From the NCBI GenBank assembly GCA_944474755.1, contig OX104124.1:29114452-29178451 (forward strand): a DNA stretch of 64,000 bases. The letters run 5' to 3'. Numbering within the stretch: the stretch's first letter is position 1; each line of letters begins with the position of its first letter. Position numbers and translations under genes: made by a program. The notes beneath the pieces are model-generated. The model had not been told where the DNA came from and made no database searches. It saw only the letters and a program-made list of their open reading frames with translations. The stretch is from Limnoperna fortunei (lineage: Eukaryota; Mollusca; Bivalvia; Mytilida; Modiolidae). Shown piece after piece: positions 31,901 to 39,454 of this stretch.

Positions 31901-34480
31901 GGCCGTTTTTTTTTCTAGCATTTATATCCCTTTTTGAGAAGGTGGTGAGTACAATTTTTTAACAATGTTTGAATATACATGTACCTATAAATTACATGTA
32001 AAAAGGACAAAAAAAAGAACATATTTTGTGATTTCTCAGTTGGACCTTTTGCCCATAAAAATGTGATAACATGACATAAAGTGTATTCAACCATATGTCT
32101 TGAACCAGCAGAGCATGATGTTGGAAGTGAGGACAATGGCTAGTTTATTTGTACACTAACCACATAAAACCAATATTTATTTGTTACCTTTAGAGTGAAT
32201 CTTGTAATTGCAGTGTATTGTTATGTTAGGTGATATTTTATAACCTTGATATCTTTGATGATATTTTATGTTCAGAATGTTTGACTGGCTATTGAAAATC
32301 ATGTTTTCTTTGTGAGTTTGACATTAAATATTGAACTTTGTATATTCTAGTGATCTATAAAGAAGGACCATCATTTTATCATGGCAGTTACTCAGTTATT
32401 GTAAAGATGGTGATGGAGGGATCATTAATTGCCGACCCTAAATATCCTGACAGGGATCTTAGTTGGACCATTTTAGCTGGACTTAATAGACTAACAGAAC
32501 AAGTCGCAAAGGTATACTGTAGTTATGTTTAGACCCACTGAACAAATCTCAAAGGTATACTGTAGTTATGTATAGACCCACTGAACAAATCTCAAAGGTA
32601 TACTGTAGTTATGTATAGACCCACTGAACAAATCTCAAAGGTATACTGTAGTTATGTATAGACCCACTGAACAAATCTCAAAGGTATACTGTAGTTATGT
32701 ATAGACCCACTGAACAAATCTCAAAGGTATACTGTAGTTATGTATAGACCCACTGAACAAATCTCAAAGGTATACTCTAGTTATGTATCCCTCTCTGGAG
32801 TATGGTCAGACATTTTAGCTGGGTCATAAGTAGTCTTCTTCCTGGATTCGACATTTCCTTTGAAATTGTGATAAGTAATTTGATGGGTGTCTAAATAGAG
32901 ACAGGCACTGCTTACTTATCCAGAGCACCTATTTTTGTGTTTTTTCATGGTTTTTACTTTGATGCTGTATATGTTTGTGTATAAATTTAGATTTGCTATC
33001 CCCTTGATTGGAACATATAAAATTTATAGGGTGAAAGTTTGGATTACTGATTGACCTCTATATAAAATTTATAGGGTGAAAGTTTGGATTACTGATTGAC
33101 CTCTATATACAATTTATAGGGTGAAAGTTTGTATTACTGATTGACCTCTATATACAATTTATAGGGTGAAAGTTTGGATTACTGATTGACCTCTATATAC
33201 ATGGTATATGTTCCAAACCTATTTGAGTTCAGGTCCAAAATGTTTAACAGGATACAAGTGTCAAATAAGTATAAAAGTTAAATGGACAATGTCAAACTTA
33301 AATGTGTTTCATTTTTCAGGAAGTATTAATATGTTATGTAATTAGGCCTAATGACTTATCAGAAGACGATTTGATGTCACCGAAATGTATTCCAAGATTC
33401 CAAGTCAAGGTTTGTATTTTCTGTTAGTTAACTCTAATCCAAGTACATTGGGGCCTCAATGACTGAGTGGTTGACATTGTTAGTCATCTACTATTTATTG
33501 TGTGCCACGATTTTTATGGAGTTTGTCACCTTAATGTATCCCAAGATTCCAAGTAGGGCTTGCCTGATCAAGACTTACCACTGACTGGGTGTGCATGACC
33601 CCCAACTGTAATGACAATTGCCAGTATTCCTGCCAAAGGTACAGGGTTTTACTATTGTACTTCTGCTTCCTCTCTCAATGAAAATTAAAGGTATAATTTG
33701 GCTGGAAAATTAATAACACTTTGTTAGAACTAGGTTTACCACCATGTTAAACCTAATTCAGACAAACTAACAGGAATATGTCTTTTCTGAAGATAGTAGA
33801 GCATACATGTTACTTGTAACTTGCACAATTCACTTACGTAAGTGACATCTCATCTACTTACTAATTCTGATTGTTTTAATTAGTGAGTAACCTAGTGTAC
33901 AATGCTTCCCTGGACACTCCAGCTCCAGCTCCATTTATCAATTAACTCCAATCAAAATGTAGCAGAAAACCTGTATAAACTGATGTTGAATGACATAGAA
34001 TCATAGAAAATTTCTTTCTTTACTGTTCTTTTACCATTATTTTATTTGCAAAATTTTGCTGTTATTATTATATGTAGTATAAACATTCTACTTCAGTGTA
34101 TCTTTTAGACATGTCTATCTATCCATTTGTCTGTCTGCCAGTCCCATTTTTATCACTTGATCATAGGTTTTTCTTCCATGAATTCATACAAGTGTATGAG
34201 GAATTATTGTATATATACTTTTCTTAATTTCTAAATGGTTTTTTTTTCATACGAGAGAAAATTTCATTTTTATCCACTTACCTTGATTGTCATTTTTATC
34301 CTCATATCTGCATTTTTTGTGTCAGCCAAAGTTGCACATGCTAGGATTTATGTTTGTACTTGTTCCTTTTTGACAAGTTTTCTTATGATTTAATTGCTTG
34401 TATTTTATTTACAGGAAATGTTGTTATCAAGATGGGTGTCCTCACAAGAAAGAGAAAAAAGAACAGAAGAAATTCCTTGA
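19809..34480 (+). CDS. TSEN2: tRNA-splicing endonuclease subunit Sen2 homologue, nine exons
   Basis: Exons 19809-19994, 20366-20487, 23894-24012, 27063-28012, 28697-28750, 31570-31708, 32351-32511, 33320-33409 and 34415-34480 sum to 1887 nt: 628 codons plus TGA, with all phases agreeing. Sen2 is a nuclease subunit of the nuclear TSEN complex (with TSEN34, TSEN15 and TSEN54) and cuts the 5' splice site of intron-containing pre-tRNAs. The N-terminal motif GFFGKGTLSRSKPEF, the AFFLSYGLGCL helix, [18 protein letters not shown] and the triad Tyr526, His534, Lys577 correspond to human Y369, H377 and K416. It is longer than the human protein (465 residues) because the exon 4 linker is about 300 residues, Glu/Ser/Lys-rich and poorly conserved. 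No stop or frameshift was found. The start Met is followed by a basic PKRKRR segment like the human one. Expression was not tested. Confidence 0.96.
20366..20487 (+). CDS. TSEN2: TSEN2 exon 2
   Basis: The acceptor TTTAATTCAG precedes GFFGKGTLSRSKPEFNQRYR and SAKIPNSTGEIINARVMSRR. The donor GTATTG is weak but leaves phase 2, which joins exon 3 to give SRRSYIHRLNWA, matching vertebrate SKRYQHSVEWA. Confidence 0.93.
20706..22074 (+). mobile_element. hAT-type transposon derivative inside TSEN2 intron 2
   Basis: Ends are CAGGCCTGTCAACTTT (20706-20721) and its exact inverse AAAGTTGACAGGCCTG (about 22059-22074), with ATGACT directly repeated outside (20700-20705 and 22075-22080). The left subterminal region repeats CCCGATTTT and AAACCCGA words on both strands, likely transposase-binding sites. 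The coding remnant at 21409-21633 is a hAT C-terminal dimerisation segment (see that entry). A short start-like frame at 21374 (MVVTPPSKKKRL) meets this C terminus out of frame, as expected from an internal deletion. The six-base flanking repeat is shorter than the usual eight for hAT elements, so either two bases have mutated or the ends are slightly misplaced. Confidence 0.75.
21409..21633 (+). pseudogene. hAT transposase C-terminal dimerisation fragment
   Basis: MCSIPNSNADCERVFSIVKH is followed by TEQRSCLDNTTLCALMTTKI. The pattern (S)NADCERVFS..K.I.T..R..L...TL.ALM..K is the conserved C-terminal hATC dimerisation region of hAT transposases. About 75 residues remain, against 500-700 in an intact transposase. 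No BED finger or catalytic core is present, so it is not functional. The continuation after ALMTTKINTD is unconserved. Confidence 0.8.
22370..23395 (+). repeat. Dispersed bivalve repeat (CTTCTCTGAAACCACT ... TGGCCACAATCATC)
   Basis: Landmarks in order: TTCTTCTCTGAAACCACTGT, AAACTTGGCCACAATCATCC, AAAAATGGCAGCTCTTACTA, then repeated AGGAGTTATTG(T/C)CCTTTA phrases separated by AATTGTAAATTG-like text. This order matches, from memory, a very abundant mussel repeat. It sits in TSEN2 intron 2 and is non-coding. Confidence 0.65.
23894..24012 (+). CDS. TSEN2: TSEN2 exon 3
   Basis: After TATATTACAG the frame is YIHRLNWALATAGKSICHKE, then YDSSEEFWEDMECIGSLDA, leaving phase 1 before GTATAT. A second AG (ATCCACAG, ending 23905) would break the frame with exon 2, so 23894 is preferred. 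The LNWA segment aligns with VEWA of vertebrate TSEN2. Confidence 0.9.
24047..24245 (+). mobile_element. tRNA-derived SINE copy (intron 3)
   Basis: GGGGCCTGAGTGGTAGAGTT, CCATCTACTATTGATCA, TTGACAAGGATCGCCAGTTT and GTTTGATGTTAAATGGCAC follow the order of the better copies at 34614 and 35173. It is diverged. Confidence 0.65.
24282..24342. repeat. Short inverted repeat
   Basis: TTTGCCCAAACCCTACCCA faces TGGGTAGGTAGGTAGGCAAA across about 20 nt, giving a stem with a small insertion and a TAGG repeat in the right arm. Confidence 0.5.
24736..25434. mobile_element. MITE with inverted repeats of about 100 bp in TSEN2 intron 3
   Basis: The left arm (24736-24840) runs GGGAGAAGTGACTTCTCCCT, AGCTACAATAATGTAGCTCC, a poly-T tract, GGACGGAGCTACAAAG, then TCCCATTACTCGTAATGGAG. 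The right arm (25328-25434) holds the same blocks inverted, including the poly-A. The 490-bp interior has no coding capacity. The arms still match closely through roughly 90 bases, so transcripts could fold into a long hairpin. Confidence 0.85.
25440..26635. other. TSEN2 intron 3, nothing recognised
   Basis: AT-rich intron sequence. Minus-strand frames at 26364-26603 and 26473-26706 have no motif or splice support. Confidence 0.4.
26637..26824 (-). mobile_element. tRNA-derived SINE copy, reverse orientation
   Basis: Read on the minus strand: GGGGCCTTGGTGGCTGAGTG, GTTAAGCTAGATCGTCTACT, GTCACCACTGAGATTGCAGG, AAGTCTCACTGCAGG. The A-box-like TGGCTGAGTGG and the position of the degraded B box (AGGTCAAGTCT) fit the tRNA-derived head. 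Its head abuts the + strand SINE tail at 26831. Confidence 0.75.
26831..26935 (+). mobile_element. SINE 3' tail fragment
   Basis: GGGTTTTCTCTGCCTTTCTC, ATAAAACTGGAATCGATAAT, ATAACTAAAAGTTGCTGAAA and CATTCAGACAAA match the 3' half of the SINE at 34614-34810, in opposite orientation to the neighbouring copy. Confidence 0.6.
27063..28012 (+). CDS. TSEN2: TSEN2 exon 4 (large linker exon)
   Basis: 950 nt encoding residues 144-459, after TTTTTACAG and before GTATAT. It is mostly a hydrophilic, presumably disordered linker: Glu, Lys, Ser, Asn and Asp dominate, with an acidic patch (SDDDDGNL, EDSDSDVD) next to a basic one (CKRRKSNRKRW). Three and a half copies of ESKQELWE occupy residues 189-213. 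The last residues, KKDPLFVEEYLHLSFEE, begin the conserved endonuclease module (compare EYLQLSLEEAFF in human). The frame is open beyond the donor for another 12 codons, but the phase-0 donor joins the conserved AFFL. Confidence 0.93.
27200..27276 (+). repeat. 24-bp in-frame minisatellite in TSEN2 exon 4
   Basis: GAAAGTAAGCAGGAATTATG with GGAA is repeated three times with single-base differences (AAG to CAG, TTA to TTG), followed by a decayed fourth unit (EENEDFW). It encodes ESKQELWE repeats. The 24-bp period preserves the reading frame. Confidence 0.9.
28472..28520 (+). repeat. 19-20-bp tandem repeat, three units (intron 4)
   Basis: AAGGTTTTG(A/G)CTAGGAAATT is repeated in tandem, ending with AAGGTTTTGGTGTTTG. 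Confidence 0.85.
28697..28750 (+). CDS. TSEN2: TSEN2 exon 5
   Basis: A 54-nt exon after CTTTTTCAG and before GTAAGT encodes AFFLSYGLGCLIVRDEHD. It aligns with AFFLVYALGCLSIY of human TSEN2 (start of the endonuclease N-terminal subdomain). Phase 0 at both ends. Confidence 0.95.
29212..29525 (+). mobile_element. Dispersed SINE-like repeat (GGTCATAATACGG family)
   Basis: CAGGTGGCAGATAGGGGACA, GTTGTCAGGTTATAATACG, GGACCATAAGTAGGTAACG, TAGGCTCATTGTAGC, CTACAAAAGGCTTAATTCTC and a tail (AATCAATCAATCA). Related copies are at 39130, 44166 and 63788. The (ATCA)n tail points to a retroposon. Confidence 0.7.
29733..31225 (+). repeat. Tandem array of 166-bp units with a 499-bp higher-order duplication
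   Basis: Each unit reads CTTCTCTGAAACCGGTTAAC, TATTGTTTGGATGGTCCTC, TATAAAGTTTGTGTTTTTTA, AAATTCAAAATGGCTGCCAC, GACTTAGTTTAACATAGGAC, CCTATGGGAAAAAG. The word GTTTGGATGG starts at 30021, 30188, 30353, 30521, 30687, 30852, 31020 and 31186 (spacing 165-168). 30188-30686 and 30687-31185 are a near-identical pair of three-unit blocks. The array lies in TSEN2 intron 5. Apparent frames inside are repeat artefacts, which is why identical frames recur 499 bp apart. Confidence 0.95.
31570..31708 (+). CDS. TSEN2: TSEN2 exon 6
   Basis: After CAATTTTAG: KTPDLTEMWHTFSRRQNTFV, then [20 protein letters not shown] and KFGTDF, leaving phase 1 before GTAGGT. The block [20 protein letters not shown] is the most conserved stretch of Sen2 and opens the catalytic C-terminal fold. 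Confidence 0.96.
32351..32511 (+). CDS. TSEN2: TSEN2 exon 7 (catalytic exon)
   Basis: The acceptor TATATTCTAG is followed by residues 524-577: LIYKEGPSFYHGSYSVIVKM, then GSLIADPKYPDRDLSWTILA, then GLNRLTEQVAK. Tyr526, His534 and the final Lys577 match the catalytic triad of eukaryotic Sen2. All three triad residues are in this exon, and the lysine codon is the last before the GTATAC donor, at the edge of a 43-bp minisatellite. Confidence 0.96.
32495..32790 (+). repeat. 43-bp minisatellite that repeats the exon 7 splice donor
   Basis: The unit TCAAAGGTATACTGTAGTTA followed by TGTATAGACCCACTGAACAA and ATC recurs with exact 43-bp spacing. GTATAC begins at 32512 (true donor), 32555, 32598, 32641, 32684, 32727 and 32770. 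The exon end (AACAAGTCGCAAAG) is homologous to the repeated AACAAATCTCAAAG, so the array arose by copying the exon-intron junction. Confidence 0.95.
33016..33200 (+). repeat. 45-bp tandem repeat, four units (intron 7)
   Basis: AATTTATAGGGTGAAAGTTT, then GGATTACTGATTGACCTCTA, then TATA. The word AGGGTGAAAG begins at 33028, 33073, 33118 and 33163. Units are almost identical. Confidence 0.95.
33320..33409 (+). CDS. TSEN2: TSEN2 exon 8
   Basis: Acceptor CATTTTTCAG. Encodes EVLICYVIRPNDLSEDDLMS, then PKCIPRFQVK, before GTTTGT; 30 codons, phase 0 at both ends. It aligns with ELMLCYLIKPS and SPECMKRIKVQE of human TSEN2. Confidence 0.95.
33449..33645 (+). mobile_element. SINE-like copy carrying a fragment of exon 8
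   Basis: The head GGGGCCTCAATGACTGAGTG, TAGTCATCTACTATT and the middle AATGACAATTGCCAGTATTC follow the SINE order. The piece at 33525-33554 (GTCACC, AATGTATCCCAAGATTCCAAG) copies exon 8 positions 33376-33405 with about three mismatches. Confidence 0.55.
34415..34480 (+). CDS. TSEN2: TSEN2 exon 9 (terminal)
   Basis: Acceptor TTATTTACAG. Encodes EMLLSRWVSSQEREKRTEEI then P and TGA. It aligns with EVILSRWVSSRER at the human C terminus. The longer frame starting in the intron at 34398 is in another phase and is not the protein. Confidence 0.95.
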   Translation, partial: EMLLSRWVSSQEREKRTEEIP

Positions 34481-34549
34481 TCATGTTATTATGTATTGTA
34501 TTACAGTATGTGTGATACAACCATTACAATTATCAAGAGGAATTGTCAT

Positions 34550-34555
34550 AATAAA
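34550..34555 (+). promoter_or_regulatory. Candidate polyadenylation signal of the TSEN2 homologue
   Basis: AATAAA lies 70 bp after the stop codon, a plausible distance for a short 3' UTR. A second AATAAA inside the SINE near 34733 could also serve. Confidence 0.5.
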
Positions 34556-34613
34556 GTATGGGAGGCGTCTTTATCATGTGAAAATGCAACTCAGGAAGTT
34601 CCTTAAACAGGAC

Positions 34614-34810
34614 CTCGGTGGCCGAGTACTTAAGGTAGTTCGTCTACTATTGATCACGTGGTCTGTCAACACTGAGATTGCTGGTTCGATTCTCACTGCA
34701 GGCAGGGTGAACTTGACTCCGGCTTCCTCCCCCAATAAAAACTAGACGCCATGATATAGCTGAAAAATTGCTGAAAGTGGCGTTAAACACTATTCAAACA
34801 AACAAACAAA
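34614..34810 (+). mobile_element. tRNA-derived SINE, full-length-looking copy
   Basis: The head CCTCGGTGGCCGAGTACTTA contains an A-box-like TGGCCGAGTAC, and GGTTCGATTCT (34683-34693) is a good B box. The body is CTTGACTCCGGCTTCCTCCC and AATAAAAACTAGACGCC. The tail is ATATAGCTGAAAAATTGCTG, AAAGTGGCGTTAAACA and (CAAA)n. It is flanked by a diverged direct repeat of about 31 bp starting CATGTGA (34575 and 34824). An internal RNA polymerase III promoter is inferred from the boxes. This is a SINE, not a tRNA gene: the head cannot complete a cloverleaf. Confidence 0.85.
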
Positions 34811-35172
34811 CAAATTCCTTTAACATGTGATAATACAACATAGGAAGTTTCTTAGTTTTATGACAATTCAACCAGTTTTTTTTATGCAAGCAGTTGATTG
34901 ATAAGTTTAATAGAAGAAACAGGAGAAATTACTGGGTGACATAAACCATTACCACAGATATCAACATTTGATGAATTCTTTGAATGTATTAAGAAAAAAT
35001 ATAATGTTCAAACCATATAAATATTATGAACAAATTAAACATGCAAAATATTTACCTTTTATATTAGCTGTTGCATCCAATCATGAAATTTACAATCCCA
35101 AAAATCAACAACTTTAGCTATTGCCATCAATTTGCAGTGTACAGCAGTCTACATACATTTCACACTTTCTCG

Positions 35173-35335
35173 GGGGGCTCGGTGGCCAAGTGGTTAAGGT
35201 AGTTTGTCTACTATTGATCACATGGACTGTTAACACTGAGGTTGTAGTTCGAGTCTCACTGTGGACAGGGTGTACTTGACTCCAACCCTAATTGACAAGT
35301 ATTGCCAGTTTTCCTACCCAAGTGATGATGTCGCT
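35173..35335 (+). mobile_element. tRNA-derived SINE, 3'-truncated copy
   Basis: GGGGCTCGGTGGCCAAGTGG, GGTAGTTTGTCTACTATTGA, AACACTGAGGTTGTAG, TTCGAGTCTCACTG and TTGACAAGTATTGCCAGTTT. The tail is missing. Confidence 0.8.
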
Positions 35336-35339
35336 GCCC

Positions 35340-36740
35340 AGATATGTCAATCCTCTATTTCATCATGTCTCACTCTGGTTTCGGTTAGCTGCTTTGCATA
35401 AATCCTCACAGATTTAGTCTTTGTTGGATTTATATAATCTAGTCCTACTTGTGTTGCGGTTATCTCTGGTTTGTAGCTTGGTTTTTTTAATCTTTTCGGA
35501 AAGCTGGAATTTATCAGCAAAAGTCGAGGATTTCAAGACATGATTGGAACATCTGTATACATCTTAACCTGACACAAGTGACCACAGAAAAAGGATCTGT
35601 AAGATCTGAAAGTCCCCACATGGATTACTTGGCAGCTAAGTCCATCAAAGATTTGTTTAATGATTGATAAAATCTTAACTGGTATTCCATAAACCTCTGT
35701 TTTGTATATTGCTTGCTTTGATATAAGGAGTTGGTCTACCTTCTATGTAAGATGGTCTGTTACAGGAACTCTGTTTAAGACTTCATGCAAATGGTCTTTT
35801 TTTTTTGTTATAATTGTTCTTGGGGATTAGTAATTTCATTTACCTTAAATTTTTGAAAGTCAAGATAATTTTTGTTTGCCCCACACTCTATAGTTATTCA
35901 ATTTTCATGCAGTTTTGCTTTTCCACATAAAGAAATAAAGTCCGAGATAACGATCCTGACCTCCTCCTGTTGCTACTTGTTTGTAAGCATACAACTGGCT
36001 CACAGCTACAGGTACATGAGAACTAATATTATTTGCTATGGTGGATACAAATAGATTGAATACTTGTACGTTGTTGATTGTGTTAATGCTGCTCTCTGCT
36101 GTGAAACATCATGGGCATTTTTGTCAAACCGTTGTGGCAAAAATTTATTCTGAATGATAAATTCCACAGAATTGTCAGCATTTTAAATACCCTAAATGTG
36201 TGTAGACCTAATGGTGGCGATGGCGTATCTTTGTAGACAGCTTCATTACCGGGCTCAATATTTATCTGCTTGCATATCTGAACAATATAGTTCAGTATAG
36301 TTCTTGCAACAAAATAACTGTTTAAATTGGTCATAAGTTCTGCGACTATGGTTGTGGGAAAAAGAGGGCGAACGTTGTTTTGTAGATGTGTTACAGATTT
36401 GTATTTATCATTTGATTCGGTTTCAGTTTGACAGACAGTCATACAGACAGACAGAACTTTTAAGTCTGATATATAAAATTACAAACATAAGCTCTGTAGA
36501 GCTTTTATGCCGACTATGTTGTTGTTCCTTAAGACATGTTTTCTAAAGTATGCCATCAAAGTTTATCTTTTATCTTTTAAAAACTGTTAATGTATTAATA
36601 TTTATTAATTTTTACGTTTTGATGGGGATTTTTTAGTGGATTTAGTTTTGCATTAACATGTTTACATTTTTAAGTAACTGCTTTACCTTTTGTAATTAAA
36701 GGGACTAAAGGGTCCGTTTTTACCGGGCTGCACTAAATGT
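35340..36740. other. No gene recognised downstream of TSEN2
   Basis: Frames at 35872-36054, 36083-36442 and 36352-36546 lack recognisable motifs or paired splice sites. A 35480-35700 stretch has a protein-like feel on the + strand but is broken by many stops. Confidence 0.35.
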
Positions 36741-36744
36741 AAAC

Positions 36745-38272
36745 CTGTTACAGTAAAGTCGGTCTGTCCGGAACGAATCCTATCCAACTCGTACCCTACC
36801 AACTTGTTCCTTTACCAACTCGTACCGTTTTGCATTATATGGTAGAATGTAAAAGGACACAATATAATAAATGGCTGAAATTAATTTAAAATAAAAATAT
36901 AAAATTTTAATATTTATTATAAATTATTATCATATGTAATGTACAGCACTAAAATACTGACAAAAACAAAGCAAGGAGCAAAACCATTAAAAACAAGACA
37001 ATTTTAAAACAAGATGTACATCTCACAAGATATATATTTTAAAAATAAGTCTTTGGTAGTCTAAACAATAAAAACATTTATGGTGTATATTTTAATATTA
37101 TCAACAGTTTGTATATACATGTATAATTTACGCGTCTTGTGATGGTCCATTCAACTGACCACACTGCCGCAGAAGTTGGTTGGCGGAGGTCTGGTCGCTC
37201 GCTAGAATATGAATCCCACAAATTGAAAAATTCCGCTTGCATGGTTTTGGTAGTGGATATCTGCCGCCGACTAAGTTAAGATTTTGTGATAATTTTCAGT
37301 TGTGTGTACTTAAAAATACTGTTATCTTGTCGGTAGGCTAAATTAAGTGTTAGCAAAATTATGAATTAGTTGTATAAATTATATTTGTATAGTTTATATT
37401 GGTTTGTTATGAGGTATAGCAACCTATGTGAATATGTATATCCGCATACGGTTCAGTAAACTTTGAATTTGAATAAAAAGCATAATAGATGTGGTTATTC
37501 ACATAAAGACTTTAGAAAATTTATATAGCTTGGCAATACTGAGGGTAACTACCCCTTTGATATTTAATATGTGATATTCGATGTACCAAATTGTGCGTGG
37601 TATTTGTCAGGGCGTTTCATATTATAAATATGTACTTGCAATCCAAGTTCTTGAACATGACGTAAAATTGCCTGGGTAAAATGTAATAGGCATCCATATA
37701 CTGGTTTTCTATGAAACACCTCTCTCACAGTGTGCGGTCAGAAGCAGTTGGTCACGGTCTGTTGTGGTATTGGTGGACTGGTTTAGAGATCAATTGAAAG
37801 TACCTAACTCAATGGAACCTATGGTGCTTTCTCCAACTGATGAACTGTCACATCTCTTACATACAATGGTATCTTTTCACCAGATAACACAATGTTGACA
37901 TTCAGAAACAGTGATATCTGAAAATACAAGAGTAAAAACATTGGCAATTAACATTTAAAATGTTTAAATGACTAAATATTATCAAAAACATTATTGGGTA
38001 ACATTTAAATTTCATATCTATATATATATGATGCAATAAAGCTTACTTAATACATGTTGATAGGATTAGTGACACGCGCGTGAGATAATTTATGGTGTTT
38101 ACGCGTGTGAAGGCAACTAAAATTGTCTATTCTTTTTTACGCAATATGACTCCGCATGTTCTATAAAATATAGTGTTTTTGTTTTAATGCAGTATTAATA
38201 AAATAGTCATAGCAAAGGTACGAGTTGGTCGAGGTACGAGTTGACCTGCACCCTCCGGGAACAAACTAGCGT
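36745..38272. mobile_element. Putative element with inverted ends made of short tandem words
   Basis: The left end (36770-36832) holds TATCCAACTCGTACCC, TACCAACTTGTTCC and TTACCAACTCGTACCG in tandem. The right end (38215-38262) holds AAGGTACGAGTTGGTCGAGG and TACGAGTTGACCTGCACCCT, the reverse complement of the same words. The 1.4-kb interior is AT-rich and has no recognisable gene. Related single ends are at 16258 and 46297. Exact boundaries and target duplication are not resolved. Confidence 0.5.
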
Positions 38273-38385
38273 TTTTCTTTTGTGTAATTTATTCCTACAA
38301 TGTTCAACCCAGATCCAGAAACTTCACAGATTAGATTATATATTTATGGCCCTCCCCTACGACTTACGTTATGGTAAATCTGTCT

Positions 38386-38432
38386 CGTACGTCAGGGACA
38401 GTCTATATTAGTATAGACTGTCCCTGCGTACG
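38386..38432. repeat. Hairpin with near-perfect arms
   Basis: CAGGGACAGTCTATA (38393-38407) faces TATAGACTGTCCCTG (38412-38426) across four bases, with CGTACG on both outer sides. It forms a stem of about 21 bp with one bulge. Confidence 0.9.
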
Positions 38433-39129
38433 TGCAGTCAGAATTTATTAAAGCCATTGACTCTTTCCGAATAGTTTCCGAATGTGATTTTCTTGACATA
38501 TGACATAAGTAGGGTTTCTCATAATAGGTAGACAACTTTTCCCAATAATCAAAGTGCACCCATGTTGTTATTTGGGTTTAAACAGGGACATTTTATACAT
38601 TGGTTGAAATTTTCAAAATTCGTTTCCTCACAAACCGTTTGGCAGACATAATTGTGACAAAATGTACCTATGATAGTCTTCTACTAATTTATAATTTTCA
38701 TGCCGAGAAATAACGGTCCGAAAACCAAGTTTTCGTATTATGTAAGTCGTCATTGTATAAATCATGCTGTCATTTGTTAAATGTGTTTTTACAAGACCTT
38801 ATCTTTTCTTAAACTTTCACTAATAAAACAATTACATCGGATGGAAAAGACAGAAAATTTATTGCCCCAGTGGCGTAATGAAAACTTGTAGTCTGGCTAC
38901 AGATAAGACTTATGTATGTTAATAAATACTGATGACAATAGCTGGATAGCTTTGAATTAAAAACTTGGGGTTAATTCTCTGCATATAGACATATACAAAA
39001 AGTGTTTTAAAACAAAATCTCTAACAAATGTAGTTAGCGTACCGGTCTGATAACATTTTAATCAATTTCATTTTTGTACTGGAAATGTTTCCGAGCGCTC
39101 GACCCACAGAGCTGCTCTATTCGTTCCCA

Positions 39130-39365
39130 GTTAGCGGATAGCAGAGGCCCTTTTGTTTGGGCTGTAAGGTAATAATACGGAAGGCCTAACCACAGACCAT
39201 AGTGGTAATATGATAAGAGATTTCCACGTTCCTACGCGATAAAGACCCCATTTTGTTCTCTACGAAAAAGAATAGGACAATTGTAGCCACGTTTGTGTAC
39301 ATACATAATACTCCATACGTTTCAAGTGGCAGTCAATTTGTTCTGCATTGTAGTCCAACCTATTG
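39130..39365 (+). mobile_element. Dispersed SINE-like repeat (GGTAATAATACGG family), partial
   Basis: TAGCGGATAGCAGAGGCCCT, AAGGTAATAATACGGAAGGC, CCACAGACCATAGTGG, CACGTTCCTACGCGATAAAG, CTACGAAAAAGAATAGG and CAAGTGGCAGTCAATTTG match the copies at 29212 and 63788. The tail is missing. Confidence 0.7.
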
Positions 39366-39454
39366 ATTCTTTGTGAAATTTTTCTTGTCTGTATATACAT
39401 ATAACTGAAACACTGTTTGCCAGATGTTGAGAAATTCTTTATTGAACCGTATCA

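Noticed and set aside
32508..33200. CRISPR-like direct repeats (43-45 bp)
   Set aside because: Units are contiguous with no unique spacers, and the DNA is eukaryotic; these are minisatellites.
34614..34700. Possible tRNA gene (A box and B box present)
   Set aside because: The boxes belong to a SINE head with body and (CAAA)n tail; no cloverleaf can be completed and the same sequence recurs at 26824, 35173 and elsewhere.
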